Source: Limanda limanda
Lineage: Eukaryota > Chordata > Actinopteri > Pleuronectiformes > Pleuronectidae
Assembly (NCBI RefSeq): GCF_963576545.1
Contig: NC_083648.1
Span: 18,399,154 to 18,463,153, forward strand
Reading direction: 5' to 3'
Length of the DNA: 64,000 bases
A program made the translations under genes and the position numbers. Numbering within the stretch: the stretch's first letter is position 1; every line of letters begins with the position of its first letter. The notes under the pieces were generated by a model. That model was not told the origin of the DNA. It searched no databases and saw nothing but the letters and a program-made list of their open reading frames with translations. Below are positions 13,101 through 22,540 of this stretch, piece after piece.

Positions 13101-14282
13101 CGCTGCACTATTTCACATATAAATCAAAAGCACAGCTTCAGGCTGCTAGCAGAGGTTTGTAGACAACCCTGCTAGGATGAAGTGTTAAAAGAGGATCATT
13201 CAGTGCAGTAACATAATATCTATAATAATCTAAACTGACCTTCAATAGCTCCTTAAAACGTTTGTAAATCAGATTCCTGTTTGTAATTACATGTTCCTGT
13301 TATTTTCACTATAATTAGTGGTCACTCATGCATTGCAGCTTAAAATCCAAACAAGTTGTGTCAATCCTGGTATTTTTTGTATATGTATAGTGTACATGGT
13401 TATTGCAAATATGAATACAGCCAAATTAGTTCCACATATTTCTCATTCTACTAAAATGTTGTCATACTTGACTCATTGTATTTACTGTGTTTGCAACATA
13501 CTTGTGTTCGCCATGGGCAGTCTTCACCTCCATAATCATAGGTGATTTCTTCTCCTTCTTTGATGTCATCCAGGGCAAATACACAAAGGTGGGGTACTCC
13601 ATTAACATACATTTTTTTCATTTTCGAGTTAGGACGTCTGTGTTCATCATTAACTAGTCGCCCAATTGAGCCATCTTCTCTGGAGGCATCAACACTTGAG
13701 AAATTGGAAAAATTGGAAAAGGAAAAATACAAATGTCACAATATATCACGATAAAATCAGAGACCCACGTAGTAGAGCTTAGTATAGTATATGGAGTCTA
13801 GTTTAGGTATTCTTAAGTCTTACCACCATGTTTTCCCTCTCCACTTGAAGGCAAACATGAATGCAGCACATGAGGGGTGGTAAAGTTTTCTCCTTCTCTG
13901 TGATTCTGCATCACTTATCATATCCCCCCTATATTGTACAACAAAGTCTCCTTTACAAATTGTACCCTTTGCAAATACGCCACGTCCTGTAAACAATAAA
14001 AACATTTTCAATAAAGATCCATTAATTATATTTGTTAACAATGAGTTTATGCTGATATATAATACAAAACAAACCAAAACTGACCAGCATTCTAGTCCAT
14101 ATTACATGTATTCTGGAGCTTTTCTTTAGATTTTAAATGATAATTATTTATTGATAATTTACAGCAGATACCACCTCACCTTTTACTGCATTAATATACT
14201 GGACCTCTAATTTGCAGATTTTGTCAGTCTGTGAAATAACATGTTGAATTGCATCCTGAAAGGGGCTGATGCATGGTGCCAT
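909..14282 (-). CDS. KMT5A-like SET-domain protein with C2H2 finger (11 inferred exons, one frameshift)
   Basis: Multi-exon gene inferred from splice sites and phase. Residues 35-153 form a SET domain resembling the histone H4K20 monomethyltransferase KMT5A: GRGV at 36-38, GDFVVQY, WCVDASRE, GVPHL, then EEITYDYG. Then come three tandem 35-residue acidic blocks (154-258), a 22-residue exon, an acidic Ser/Asp-rich stretch, a C2H2-type finger (CLYC...HLERAH), a Pro-rich linker from two similar exons, and a C-terminal domain containing WKQTEVEAVE, DCEKC and VKFYIYNRIT. Coding lengths give 611 residues if one base is added in an A8 run; as read, the frame stops after about 390. From memory, teleost genomes hold many SET proteins of this kind with the same finger and C-terminal block, often named KMT5A-A-like. 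The usual Asn-His-Ser SET motif reads Asn-Asp-Glu, so methyltransferase activity is uncertain. A 5' non-coding exon is likely because a good acceptor precedes the ATG exon. Confidence 0.75.
1907..2011 (-). CDS. KMT5A-like gene, Pro-rich linker exon b
   Basis: Acceptor TTTTATAG|CACCAC, donor TCAAAAG|GTAAAC, phase 1-1. It reads APPAEESLPPTERNEMQPQP and ends MRPSSK. It is a shorter relative of the preceding exon, lacking the middle Ser-rich part. Confidence 0.65.
2279..2413 (-). CDS. KMT5A-like gene, Pro-rich linker exon a
   Basis: Acceptor TTTTTTCATAG|AACCAC, donor TCAATAG|GTGAAC, phase 1-1. It reads EPHTEETFPHTERDEMLPQP and ends MRPSSI. It is similar to the following exon, with a shared EE-x2-(F/L)P-x-TER-x-EM-x-PQPP pattern and MRPSS ending, which suggests exon duplication. 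No fold is recognised. Confidence 0.65.
2765..3295 (-). CDS. KMT5A-like gene, acidic and C2H2-finger exon carrying a frameshift
   Basis: Acceptor TTTAG|ATGAAAG opens a Ser/Asp-rich frame (KDTDLEDSELFDSSSD). After 85 codons it meets an A8 run and, as read, continues out of frame to a stop at 2963. In the next frame the finger block follows: YCLYCSKPISKIARHLERAH, then VAKALSFPKGSK and RNRGN-like IGNRGNFAHN, ending DEIGIDPN at donor AAATG|GTATGT. The exon is 531 bases but phases on both sides demand 532, so exactly one base is missing. The finger is C-x2-C...H-x4-H. Confidence 0.75.
3042..3049 (-). other. A8 homopolymer at the frameshift
   Basis: Eight A on the minus strand. Nine would join the acidic frame to the finger frame and satisfy the phase of both flanking introns. 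It may be a sequencing slip, a polymorphism or a real disabling mutation; the window alone cannot tell. Confidence 0.7.
3666..3731 (-). CDS. KMT5A-like gene, 22-codon exon
   Basis: Acceptor ATTTACAG|ATTACAG and donor ATTCTG|GTAAGT. It encodes ITEFENETETFVPKLRRTKS and two more residues in phase 0-0. A second AG seven bases into the exon (ATTACAG|AGTTC) would break the frame, so the first is preferred. No domain is recognised. Confidence 0.6.
5198..5302 (-). CDS. KMT5A-like gene, acidic 35-codon exon, copy 3
   Basis: Third identical copy of the acidic exon, again with intact splice sites and phase 0-0. It lies 3,652 bases from copy 2, which in turn lies 3,598 from copy 1, with minisatellite in between. 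The next exon downstream is at 3666-3731. Confidence 0.7.
8850..8954 (-). CDS. KMT5A-like gene, acidic 35-codon exon, copy 2
   Basis: Second copy of the same 105-base phase-0 exon, with intact acceptor (TTGTTACAG) and donor (GAG|GTAAGT). The flanking intron on both sides matches copy 3 closely, including about 240 bases on its acceptor side, so exon and intron were duplicated together. Inclusion adds 35 residues without disturbing the frame. Confidence 0.7.
12448..12552 (-). CDS. KMT5A-like gene, acidic 35-codon exon, copy 1 in transcript order
   Basis: 105 bases, phase 0 at both ends, acceptor TTGTTTACAG|ACGACC, donor GAAGAG|GTAAGT. The product begins TTSITVDTMEEDDSD and ends KTTPEE. By eye it is identical to the two exons downstream. 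Its upstream intron sequence differs from theirs, so it marks the edge of the duplicated block. Confidence 0.75.
12725..12990. repeat. possible MITE-like remnant in intron
   Basis: The segment with CCATTTCGCCCCTTCTCC, CCCTTGTTTTACAGGG and CTTCCCCATCAAATTGGGAC resembles a short non-autonomous DNA element that I have seen in teleost introns. Clear termini and target duplication were not found, so this is a weak call. Confidence 0.35.
13502..13694 (-). CDS. KMT5A-like gene, exon 3 (SET domain, second half)
   Basis: Acceptor TTCTCAAG|TGTTGATG completes Cys89, then reads VDASREDGSIGRLVND, GVPHLCVFAL and EEITYDYGGED, ending CPWRTQ at donor ACACAA|GTATGT. The YDYG core and the GVPHL strand are kept. 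The position of the conserved Asn-His-Ser reads Asn-Asp-Glu (residues 104-106). Phase 2 in, phase 0 out. Confidence 0.82.
13824..13986 (-). CDS. KMT5A-like gene, exon 2 (SET domain, first half)
   Basis: Acceptor TTTACAG|GACGTGG and donor TGGTG|GTAAGA. It encodes residues 35-88 plus part of 89, including GRGVFAKG, GDFVVQYRGDMI and the stretch leading to the KTWC junction. This matches the first half of the KMT5A SET domain, where GKGRGV and GDFVVEYHGDLI occupy the same places. Phase 1 in, phase 2 out. Confidence 0.8.
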
Positions 14283-14284
14283 TT
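14180..14284 (-). CDS. KMT5A-like gene, coding exon 1 (start)
   Basis: Acceptor TTTTCCTGCAG is followed by AA and then ATG at 14282-14280. The frame begins MAPCISPFQDAIQHV and leads in phase into the GRGV motif of the next exon. The donor is AAAAG|GTGAGG. The 103 coding bases leave phase 1. The strong polypyrimidine tract upstream implies an upstream non-coding exon that I could not place. Confidence 0.72.
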
Positions 14285-15556
14285 CTGCAGGAAAAGATTA
14301 AAAAAAAATTGTTTACTTGCTTAGTAAGACTGGTGGTATTAAAAATTGCTGTTGTTGCCTCAATCCTCATGAGGGTTGTTTTTCTTGCAAAATTTAACTA
14401 CAGAAACCTTCTCCTTTACTCTTTGTCATGAGTATAGTTTCTGCCTACAGGGTGATGCATACTCTTGTGCGTTGTTGCATAAACTTTACACACATACAAA
14501 CATATGTACTGTATATCTGTCTTGTGCATGTGTGAAAGGTAAACTGGGTCAATACTGTAGCCAATTATTTGGATTTTACCTGCAGGTCATGCCTGAAAAC
14601 AGCTTAAATGAGAAATGATAATGTCTGAATAATTGTGAAGGAGTATGGCTTTCACATATAAAGAAAACAGCAGGAGAATTCAGACAGGAGGACGTGCCTG
14701 GGTAGAGCAAGCCAGAGGCATGACATGATGTACACATTCAGTAGCAGAGAGCATAGTATTTTTGTTTACAGCACATCGAAGATGATGGCAAAATAATAGT
14801 CATTGTATTTTGTTTTGCATGTACACCAATGTTACAAGCATTTGGACATGTCCACATTATCCTGAATCCTCCTTCTATCATTTAATTCCAGATGTATGCC
14901 TCTGACCATGATGCTTTAATAACCTGCTCTGCCTCTTCCACATGAACGTGCCCATTGTTAAATAAGAAAAGTTTAAAGGGCCTGTTCATAACCAGCTTCC
15001 AAATAGAGGTTATCCAGAGCAGCCAGGTTACATTTCCTCTGCACATAAACTCCTTCACATATGCATCATGCTTGCAAGTAGTTAGAGAAACGCAGTAAAA
15101 CATTTGAGGTCATACACTTAGCCTTTGTAGCTAATCAGAGCTATTAATCATGCTAGCTAGGTAATGGTAATTAATGTAATTTGAGGGTTCAACACTGCTT
15201 ATACTTATTTAAGATACAACTGTGCTTACCTTATGTCTTACTTTTGCTCCTCTGCACAAGTTCTTATCTTCTTAGCTAGTTTCTCCAGCAAAAAGTCTTC
15301 TTTTACTGTTGATTGCTGAAAATGTCATCGCTGCTTTAATCATTACTAATGGGGACCAGGAAGTGGGTGGCACCCAACCATATTTGGAAGATGTGTGTGT
15401 GTGAAGCAGTGGGTGCAGTACTAGCTAGAAAAAGTAGGGACACTACTGAGCAATGCTCACACACTAACATTTACCAAAAAACATGTAATATGGGCCAATG
15501 CTTCAAACTTCACAGGCACCTTCAGAGTAGCTATAGTATTCATTTAAAAGGGTAAT
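14285..15556. other. upstream flank of the KMT5A-like gene, no gene seen
   Basis: Probably holds the promoter and a non-coding first exon of the minus-strand gene, but I cannot place either. One GGGGACC lies at 15351. The minus-strand frame at 14882-15103 shows no recognisable domain. Confidence 0.4.
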
Positions 15557-15655
15557 CCTCATGGGGACCGGCATTTTGGTCCCCACACCGCAACCGGTCC
15601 CCATGACGTGACTGTGTAAACAGTCACCGGTCCCCGCGGTGTGATGATTACCAGA

Positions 15656-15753
<98 letters not shown>

Positions 15754-15765
15754 AAAGACTCACAA
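15557..15765. repeat. GGGGACC palindrome next to a (CA)n tract
   Basis: ATGGGGACCGG at 15561-15571 is an exact inverted copy of CCGGTCCCCAT at 15594-15604, with further GGTCCCC motifs at 15579 and 15629. A (CA)n microsatellite with two interruptions follows from about 15654 to 15752. GGTCCCCA beside (CA)n recurs in fish genomes, as far as I remember. Confidence 0.8.
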
Positions 15766-17114
15766 ACAGATGGATACATTAATTGATTGACACACAGACT
15801 ATACCATCAGTGTTTGATTCAGGTTGATTAATTCATGTTTAATATATTTATGTTTTTAATGAGCAGGACAGAACATGGTTCACATCTATGTAATCTGTGC
15901 TGAAAAGAGTTGATCATAATCATTCATTTAATTGTGATGACCAGGGGCTCGACCGTTTGGTAAATTATTATAACGGTCAGGACTTCAGGATTTAAAAACA
16001 ACATTCAATAGATACAATAGCCTGCTGGCTCTTGAGGACCCTCACTCCCCCCCATCTCTTCTCATGTGTGACCTTTCCTGACTTTGATTATATTTGATGG
16101 TAGATTTTTGTATTATTTATTTTATCCGCTGCTGTTGACTGAATCATAGGCAGTCGTCATTATCCACCTAGTACTTACATCTTTTTCTTCTGTATATATA
16201 TATATATATGCAGCCTTGATGTAAAGCACTTCATCATCTTTGTATATTTCTTTGTGCTGTTTAAAATTATTTTCGACATTCTGAAGTATCATGAGATGAT
16301 GAAAAGAGGGTAACTTTTTCATTATCCGTCCTATTTGATACCAAACGCTCAAGTTAAATTATAAAGATAAAACAACTTTTTCTACTCACATCTCTTAACG
16401 TAGCTGCTAACCTTTTCCAAATGATACTGTGGTGTTTAAGAGGTTTGTTTTTCTCATTTTCATTTCATTTTTCCAGGTGGCCCTTGTCGTCAGATATTAT
16501 CATCGTGTGGCAGTCGATTTATGAATGCGAGCCAGAGATTACGCTCACTATAACATATTATCTATCAAACCAAAACACTATGTTATCCTTTGGGAGATTG
16601 TCAGCGGTATAATGTGTAAACTACTGAGAGAAAGAATACGTCGCCCCTCTCCTTTATATCTTTCCCTGGGACATAATAATCCATCTCAGTAAACAAGAAG
16701 CCTTAAATTATTCTTTAAGGCTTGTTTTATTTATTAGTGTATTGCGCGTTCTCATACATCACACTGCAGCATGCTTTTATGCCAATCAACAGCAGCCACG
16801 GTTTGAACTGAACAGAAAATTGACATGAAAAACAGGAAGTTTTGGTGCTACAGCAAATATTTTTATATTAAGTCACAAAAAACTGACTGCAAGGATGAGA
16901 CATGACCCCGAAGAACCCAATAGATGTTGGAGCAGACCCAGATGAATGGGTGGGTTCAGATTCTATTTTTCACTTTCCTTAACATGTAACATCATTTCAG
17001 TTCAATCTAGCTTTTTTGCTTCACATCCAGTGTTTTCATAGAGTTGTTTTCTGCCACAGCAGGCGGAAGCGAGACGAAAACAGCCCTAAAAGTCCAGGAC
17101 AGAATGAATAAAAC
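15766..17114. other. intergenic, no gene seen
   Basis: No supportable gene. It holds a (TA)n run near 16193-16209 and otherwise unremarkable AT-rich sequence. Confidence 0.5.
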
Positions 17115-17787
17115 GGATAGTTCACAGAAATATTATAATTCACCCATTATCACCACAATGCTGATGGAGGAGTGTTTGAGTCCACGACACACTTTAGGAG
17201 CCTCAGCCAAAGTGGATTCTCCAGACGTAATAAAACAACAGAAAATATACATAGCATGCCTCTATACTGTTCGTGGGGTGTCATTCAAGAGTCTGCAAGC
17301 CTGGACAATCATATTCGACTTGATACACCGTCATCTACACCACGTTTTAAGTCCAAAAGTCCACTACCCGAAGTTGCGATGCTATTGGACGTGGCCGCAC
17401 GTGCTTGCACCCCGCACATGCCCCTGGGTTAAGTGTGTTGAGTATTCCGTGTGCCTGTGGGGAGGTAACACACCTCCGAGGAGACTATCAGAGGACATTT
17501 AGGCTAAAAACATGGTGTAAATGAAGCCATTAATAATCGAATATTAATGTCGCGGCTTGCGTACACCACAGGAGCAGTATTGAGGCCTGTTGTGTTTCTT
17601 TTTTTTGTTGTTTTTTATGTCTGAAGAAGGGGTAGCGTTCACTTTAATTGTATTGGATTTGGCTACAACACTATTTACCCTTGAGACTCCAAAAGTGTTT
17701 TGTGGACTCAAACACTTCACCCTCCCCTCCATCGGCTTGGGGTAAGTAGATAATGTGTGGATTTTCATTTTGTATGTGAACTATCCC
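17115..17787. mobile_element. foldback/MITE-like element
   Basis: The left end GGATAGTTCACA... and the right end, read on the minus strand, GGGATAGTTCACATAC... are imperfect inverted repeats of about 110 bases. Both continue through GATGGAGG, GTGTTTGAGTCCAC and ACACTTT-GGAG-CTCA. The GGATAGTTCAC...AAAATGAAAAT terminus is a sequence I recognise as dispersed in teleosts. No transposase is visible. The open frames 17044-17502 and 17172-17432 lie inside it and are chance. Confidence 0.65.
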
Positions 17788-20131
17788 ATTAGGTACTTGA
17801 CTACCTGAGGAACTTATAGCGTATCATCCAACATCTATATTATTTTACTCCAGAGCTGGTGGAGTCAACAATTGAGAATGAATTTTAGGCTAACATCAGG
17901 TAGAGGAAAACACTATACTCCACATGAATGCTAATGTGGCTTCACACCGGCTGGATGAACAGGTGACTGTTAAGTGCTGCAGCTTTAAAGTGAGAGCTCT
18001 AGATCCAAGCTAATACGCAGAGCAGCACAAAGATATCAGTGGAATAAAAGGGGCACTGACACTGTGTTGTTGTTGTGTAGCAGCAGTCTATTTTCATTCT
18101 GAGGTGAACAGTGACCTTGCACCTTGACAGCTTTGAAGCCATTGAAGCCTCTAACTTTGTTACTGGGGTGTCAGTGACTTTGTGACCTACAGGTAATCAC
18201 TACAAGAGCCTGTGTCAGAAGAGAAAAATAAATGTTTTGGTGACGCTCAAACTGCGACAAACCCTCTGAGCATATCAGTGACCTAATCATTCCAGAATAA
18301 ATGTATAATTTGTTAACCAGACATGTTAAACCAAGAAAACTCAAATAAATTGCATATAAAGACATCTCTTTGCAGCTGTAACAAGGGGGAAATAATTTTT
18401 TTTAATATGATATGGAAATACCCAAAACTGCAAATATTATAAAAGGATGTTACATTAAGTCTATTCTCAATTATTAAAGAGAATATCCCCTTTTACCCAA
18501 AGGCTATGAATTTAAGAAGCTATTTCAAAAAGAAAAGAGATGAAGGCAACGAGGCATGGACGAGGCTACGGGAGGTGGAGGAGATGTCTCTTGTTGCTGA
18601 AGCAGCCGATGAAGCAGGACATTAGAGAGTCACTGCCTCATCAACAAGCTCAGGTCGGTGAAGAAGATGGATCTCAGCTGGTCAGTGTAGCTCAGTGGCT
18701 CTCAAGAGATGTTATCACATGAAACAACAGTTTGGGAAAAGCAGTGCAACCAAACCACACCTTTATTTGTGATTATACCTTTGCAAATCAGCATAGATAA
18801 GAGCAATACCAAGAAACACAAGTGGGAGCAATGGGAGAGAAGGTCGAACCATGTTGATGGATACAAGAGAGAGAGCAACAAGAGCACAGCAGAGGAGAGG
18901 ATGAGGCTCGATGATGAGAAAGGTGTTATTGGAGCACAGAATACTACAGTGGCTGAGATGTCTCACACTACTGTATTTGCAGAAAACACAATAACAAAAG
19001 CCACAAGATAATCACACAATCACAACGGGAGTGAGCGACAACCGATGACAATAAAACACCCAGTTATCCAACAAAATGATAACATGAAGCTGTGCAGTGA
19101 TCTTAGAATTAACGCTGGGTGGTTACATATAACTTTAGTCAATTGAATGACATGTACGTTGTACTGATGAATGAGACATAGCGATATTAAGGTTGATTTA
19201 TGGAAAGGCATTATTTTCTACACAAGTTTCTTTAATTCATCGACCAACAAAACACTTTAAATGCAAACACAAAATCTCAAATCTCGAATTAAAAGGAGCA
19301 GAAAGAAGAATATATTCTTATATTATCTGCACCTCTTTCACATGACATTAATTAACAAAGCAAACAATTCAATAAATATCCCACTGTGTTTTCGATTGAT
19401 CAGTCTGTCAGTGAGTATTAGAATTGGACTTGAATCAATGGCGGTGTTTCCATTGTGAGGCTTTGGCAGCTGTCTAGACCACCGCAGAACAGGCTTATTA
19501 TATTTAGGATATACAGAACACAACAAGTCTATTTGCAGAACACAGTGAAAACAAATAAGATGTAAAAGAACCGACAGCACATGGTGAGCAGCTGATCCTT
19601 GAGCGAGGGGGAGTCACAAGTGGGGAGGCAGAGAATACAAAATCTCCAAGAGCAGACGATTCAACTGGCAGGAGTTGGCCACAATGAAAATATCACAAAG
19701 GGAAGTGGACTTTTTGCAGAGAAGTGGTGGAAGGACTGGTCCTTATATAGAGCAGGTGAGTGTGTTTGAATGAGGAGCAGGTGCATGGAGAAGCAGGAAC
19801 CAGGGGTCAACCTGGGAAAACACACACAATCTTACTAACAACCACCATGAGAAAAAAAGACAAACAGTTCACAATCCTGACAGATCACGTTGCAGTAAGT
19901 CATGAATATCAAGAAGGGCCCATCTGTTCCTGCATTGAAGTTTTAGCCTGTAGCCGTCATTTAATAGTGGTGCTGTGTTGTTTGGCAGCGCGTATGGAAT
20001 AATGAACACTGATATCTGCTTAAACCCTATTTGCTGTTGTATAAGTTGATAGTATTGAAATAATTAAATCTATGTATAAAACGGTGATTAAAAGAAAGCT
20101 TGGATGCTTGAATAAATCGCTCTATTTCCCC
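17788..20131. other. intergenic, no gene seen
   Basis: Mixed sequence with no convincing exon. 19570-19870 has the look of an old repeat fragment but I could not assign it. Confidence 0.4.
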
Positions 20132-20756
20132 TGTAATGGGACATTTATTACATATCATGACACAACAAGCAATTATCAATTCTGGATGTTTAATTCAAAC
20201 CGTCTGCGGACGGTTTACAAAGGTCAAGTCACGACAACAGACTTGACCTCAATGGCACAGAGCTCAAACATCACGGTGACAGATATGAGGGCAATGGCGA
20301 TGAGCTCTCAAAAGTACACTCCATTTATACAATCAGATCCCTCCTCTCCACAGTAAAATACATTTGTCCAATCAGCTTCTCTCCATGTCGTTTACAGGAA
20401 GACCAGACATTGGTCTCTGGCGGTCTCTTTGAAGTTTGAACAAGATGCTAAACGCATCTTGTTCCAGACCCTGTGAGTTTCTCAGAGATCTCCTGTCTCT
20501 GCAGGTCACACCTATTAGCCTTTGAAGCTCCCTGCTGCAGAAGACTTAATTGGCCCCTGTTGAGAAACCTTTTGTTCACACTAGACTGAGAAGGCCACGT
20601 CTATAAGGCCCTTCAAGAGTATTATGCATAGTGTTAACTTGACCTAAACTCTGACTATGAGTCTTAAACACAGAAATACATCTTTCAGTAAACTTCTTTC
20701 TATATAAATGTAATCTGTTACATTTGAACATGTCTAAATACAAAATTCCCATCACA
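20132..20756 (-). repeat. 3' LTR of the retroelement
   Basis: 625 bp. By eye it matches the other LTR base for base except about five bases near the plus-strand left end (GGGACATT here, GGAAAAAT there). Contains three exact stem-loops at 20197-20216, 20221-20249 and 20438-20464. The open frame 20072-20356 is chance across the LTR edge. Confidence 0.9.
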
Positions 20757-20772
20757 ATTCCTCCCTTTTTAT
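20757..20772 (-). other. polypurine tract of the retroelement
   Basis: On the minus strand ATAAAAAGGGAGGAAT abuts the TGTGATGGG start of the 3' LTR. A purine run at this place primes plus-strand DNA synthesis in LTR elements, and it sets the element's orientation. Confidence 0.75.
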
Positions 20773-20901
20773 CAATCTGGGATCAACATCTTTATAACAT
20801 CTCATCATTTAGATTGGGAATTTTCCAGGATATGTGAATTAAAGAAGTAACACTAGTCTTAGTGCAAAAACAATACAACAGAGTTACACAATTGAAAATG
20901 A

Positions 20902-21272
20902 TCAGTTTCTACAAACTTCAATAACGTATTTTACAATTATTAACATGATGATCATCATATTATCAAACTGTTCACTGTATTGGTGCCACACTTCGTCCTG
21001 ATCGTGTGTCGAACACCTCCTTGTTGAAGAACATCTTGTTTCAGAGACATCTTGTATGCTCTGACTTTGATGATCAGAAATTTGATGTTGTTCCTGCCAA
21101 GCATTCGTGAGCAGGGAAACCATCTCTTTTCCCTTGAATGCTTCTCAGTCGTATAATCATGTGTTGCTGATCTCCTGTTGGTGCGGTTGTGTTCAGCGTG
21201 TAGCTCTTCAAATGTGTTGACTCTCCTTGCAACACCTAAAAATTTCAGACTGAAGCTCACACACTGGCACAA
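20902..21272 (-). pseudogene. possible env-position remnant
   Basis: Two overlapping minus-strand frames between the integrase-like motif and the polypurine tract. One (20902-21123) ends in a hydrophobic stretch around MMIIMLIIVKYV, as a membrane segment might; the other (20955-21272) has a basic REKR motif. The placing fits env, but frames are broken and similarity is too weak for more. Confidence 0.3.
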
Positions 21273-21419
21273 AGCACTTCCCGTCCTGTAGATCCACCCC
21301 TGGCTCTGGAAATCCTCCTGCGTTGGCCCTCATCTCCAGGTTGACCTCTGCGACCTTCCTGTCATCTGTGTTGAGAGGCATTTGGCTTGCACTCGTTCCA
21401 TCGACGTCGTCCTCTTATT

Positions 21420-21525
21420 CCATCCGCACGTCCTTAAGCACAATCCAGTCTCCTGGTTTCAGGTCACGCAGTCCTCTCTCCATGGATTTAGATAGAATCT
21501 CCTCGTCTGCCTGTGGATTTTAAAG
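21420..21525 (-). pseudogene. integrase C-terminal-like motif, broken
   Basis: A minus-strand frame reads LRDLKPGDWIVLKD, resembling the DLxPGDWVxVK strand of retroviral integrase tails, and is followed shortly by an in-frame stop (near 21417). Only this motif is recognisable. Confidence 0.4.
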
Positions 21526-22409
21526 AGTACAGGAAACAGTTTAAAACAATATCTACCAGTTTGTTTTTCAATGTGTTTTTCAATGTGTTTGTTATGTTTG
21601 TTTTTTACTTCCTTCTCTCTCCACTGTCCCATCCCTGGCGGGATGTGGCATGATGTTGCCTTGTGTTGATACTCATACTCACCAGTATCCATAATGCTAT
21701 ACTTATGAATATGTTACCCTTGTCAGCGGACATCCTTTTGAAATCTTCCATCATGGAATGAGTTCTCCGAACAGTATCTGTTTCACCGCTGGAGAATCCT
21801 GTTTAGATGTTTGGGAAACACTTCTGCTTGCATAGAAATCATGTCATAAAACAAAACAGTATTTATTTATTTCCCTAACCTACTTTATTTAACTTAATCT
21901 TTATTAAACCTCTCTATAAATGATTAAACCGTTTGTTTTGAGGTGGATGTCAATCTTGTAGAATCTGGATGTCTCTATTTTATTTGTAACTCAAATTACA
22001 TAACTCCGTTAAAAAAGTTTTATTGAATATTATTTAGAGTGTTTCTTGTGTACACCCAATAACCCAATTCATCTATATCCAGCATATGTTACTCCTCTCT
22101 CTTGACACACTGACTCCAGTCATGTGTCAATCCAACCTAATGAGAAAACATACACAGGTTGAACAAAATCATCCATATCCCACATCAAAAAGTCCATCGA
22201 CCACCAAACAAAACACAGTCTATCAAGACTACTTAATTCCTAAACTAATAAACCCAAATCTGCATTCTAAAAAAAATTTAGTTCGATGTAGTCTTGCTAA
22301 CCGCTCCTGTAACCCACATTAAATGTCAGTGTCAAGAATCATTCAACTGCCTTCCATGTCCTCTGCAGACTGCATACTGTTTGCAACCAGTAACACAGTC
22401 AAGGCAAGA

Positions 22410-22540
22410 CAATGGTGTGAAGTCAATCTCATGAATTTCTTCTTCAGCCCAAATCACATGCAGAACCCCCATGCAAACAAGCTATCAGTGTAAATCTTGA
22501 CACTCTCGCCACTAGCATATTTGCATCTCTTTGGTCCATG
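22410..22540 (-). pseudogene. RNase H remnant of pol
   Basis: In one minus-strand frame the segment reads SGESVKIYTDSLFAWGF and then a stop within the expected FG pair. The YTDS core (22481-22492) and the following Ala/Gly spacing are typical of retroelement RNase H. Upstream reverse transcriptase sequence is not recognisable. Confidence 0.55.

Noticed and set aside
15503..15763. Long Cys-Val frames on the minus strand
   Set aside because: Direct translation of the (CA)n tract.
17044..17502. 152-residue plus-strand frame
   Set aside because: Lies within the foldback element, with no domain and no matching splice context.
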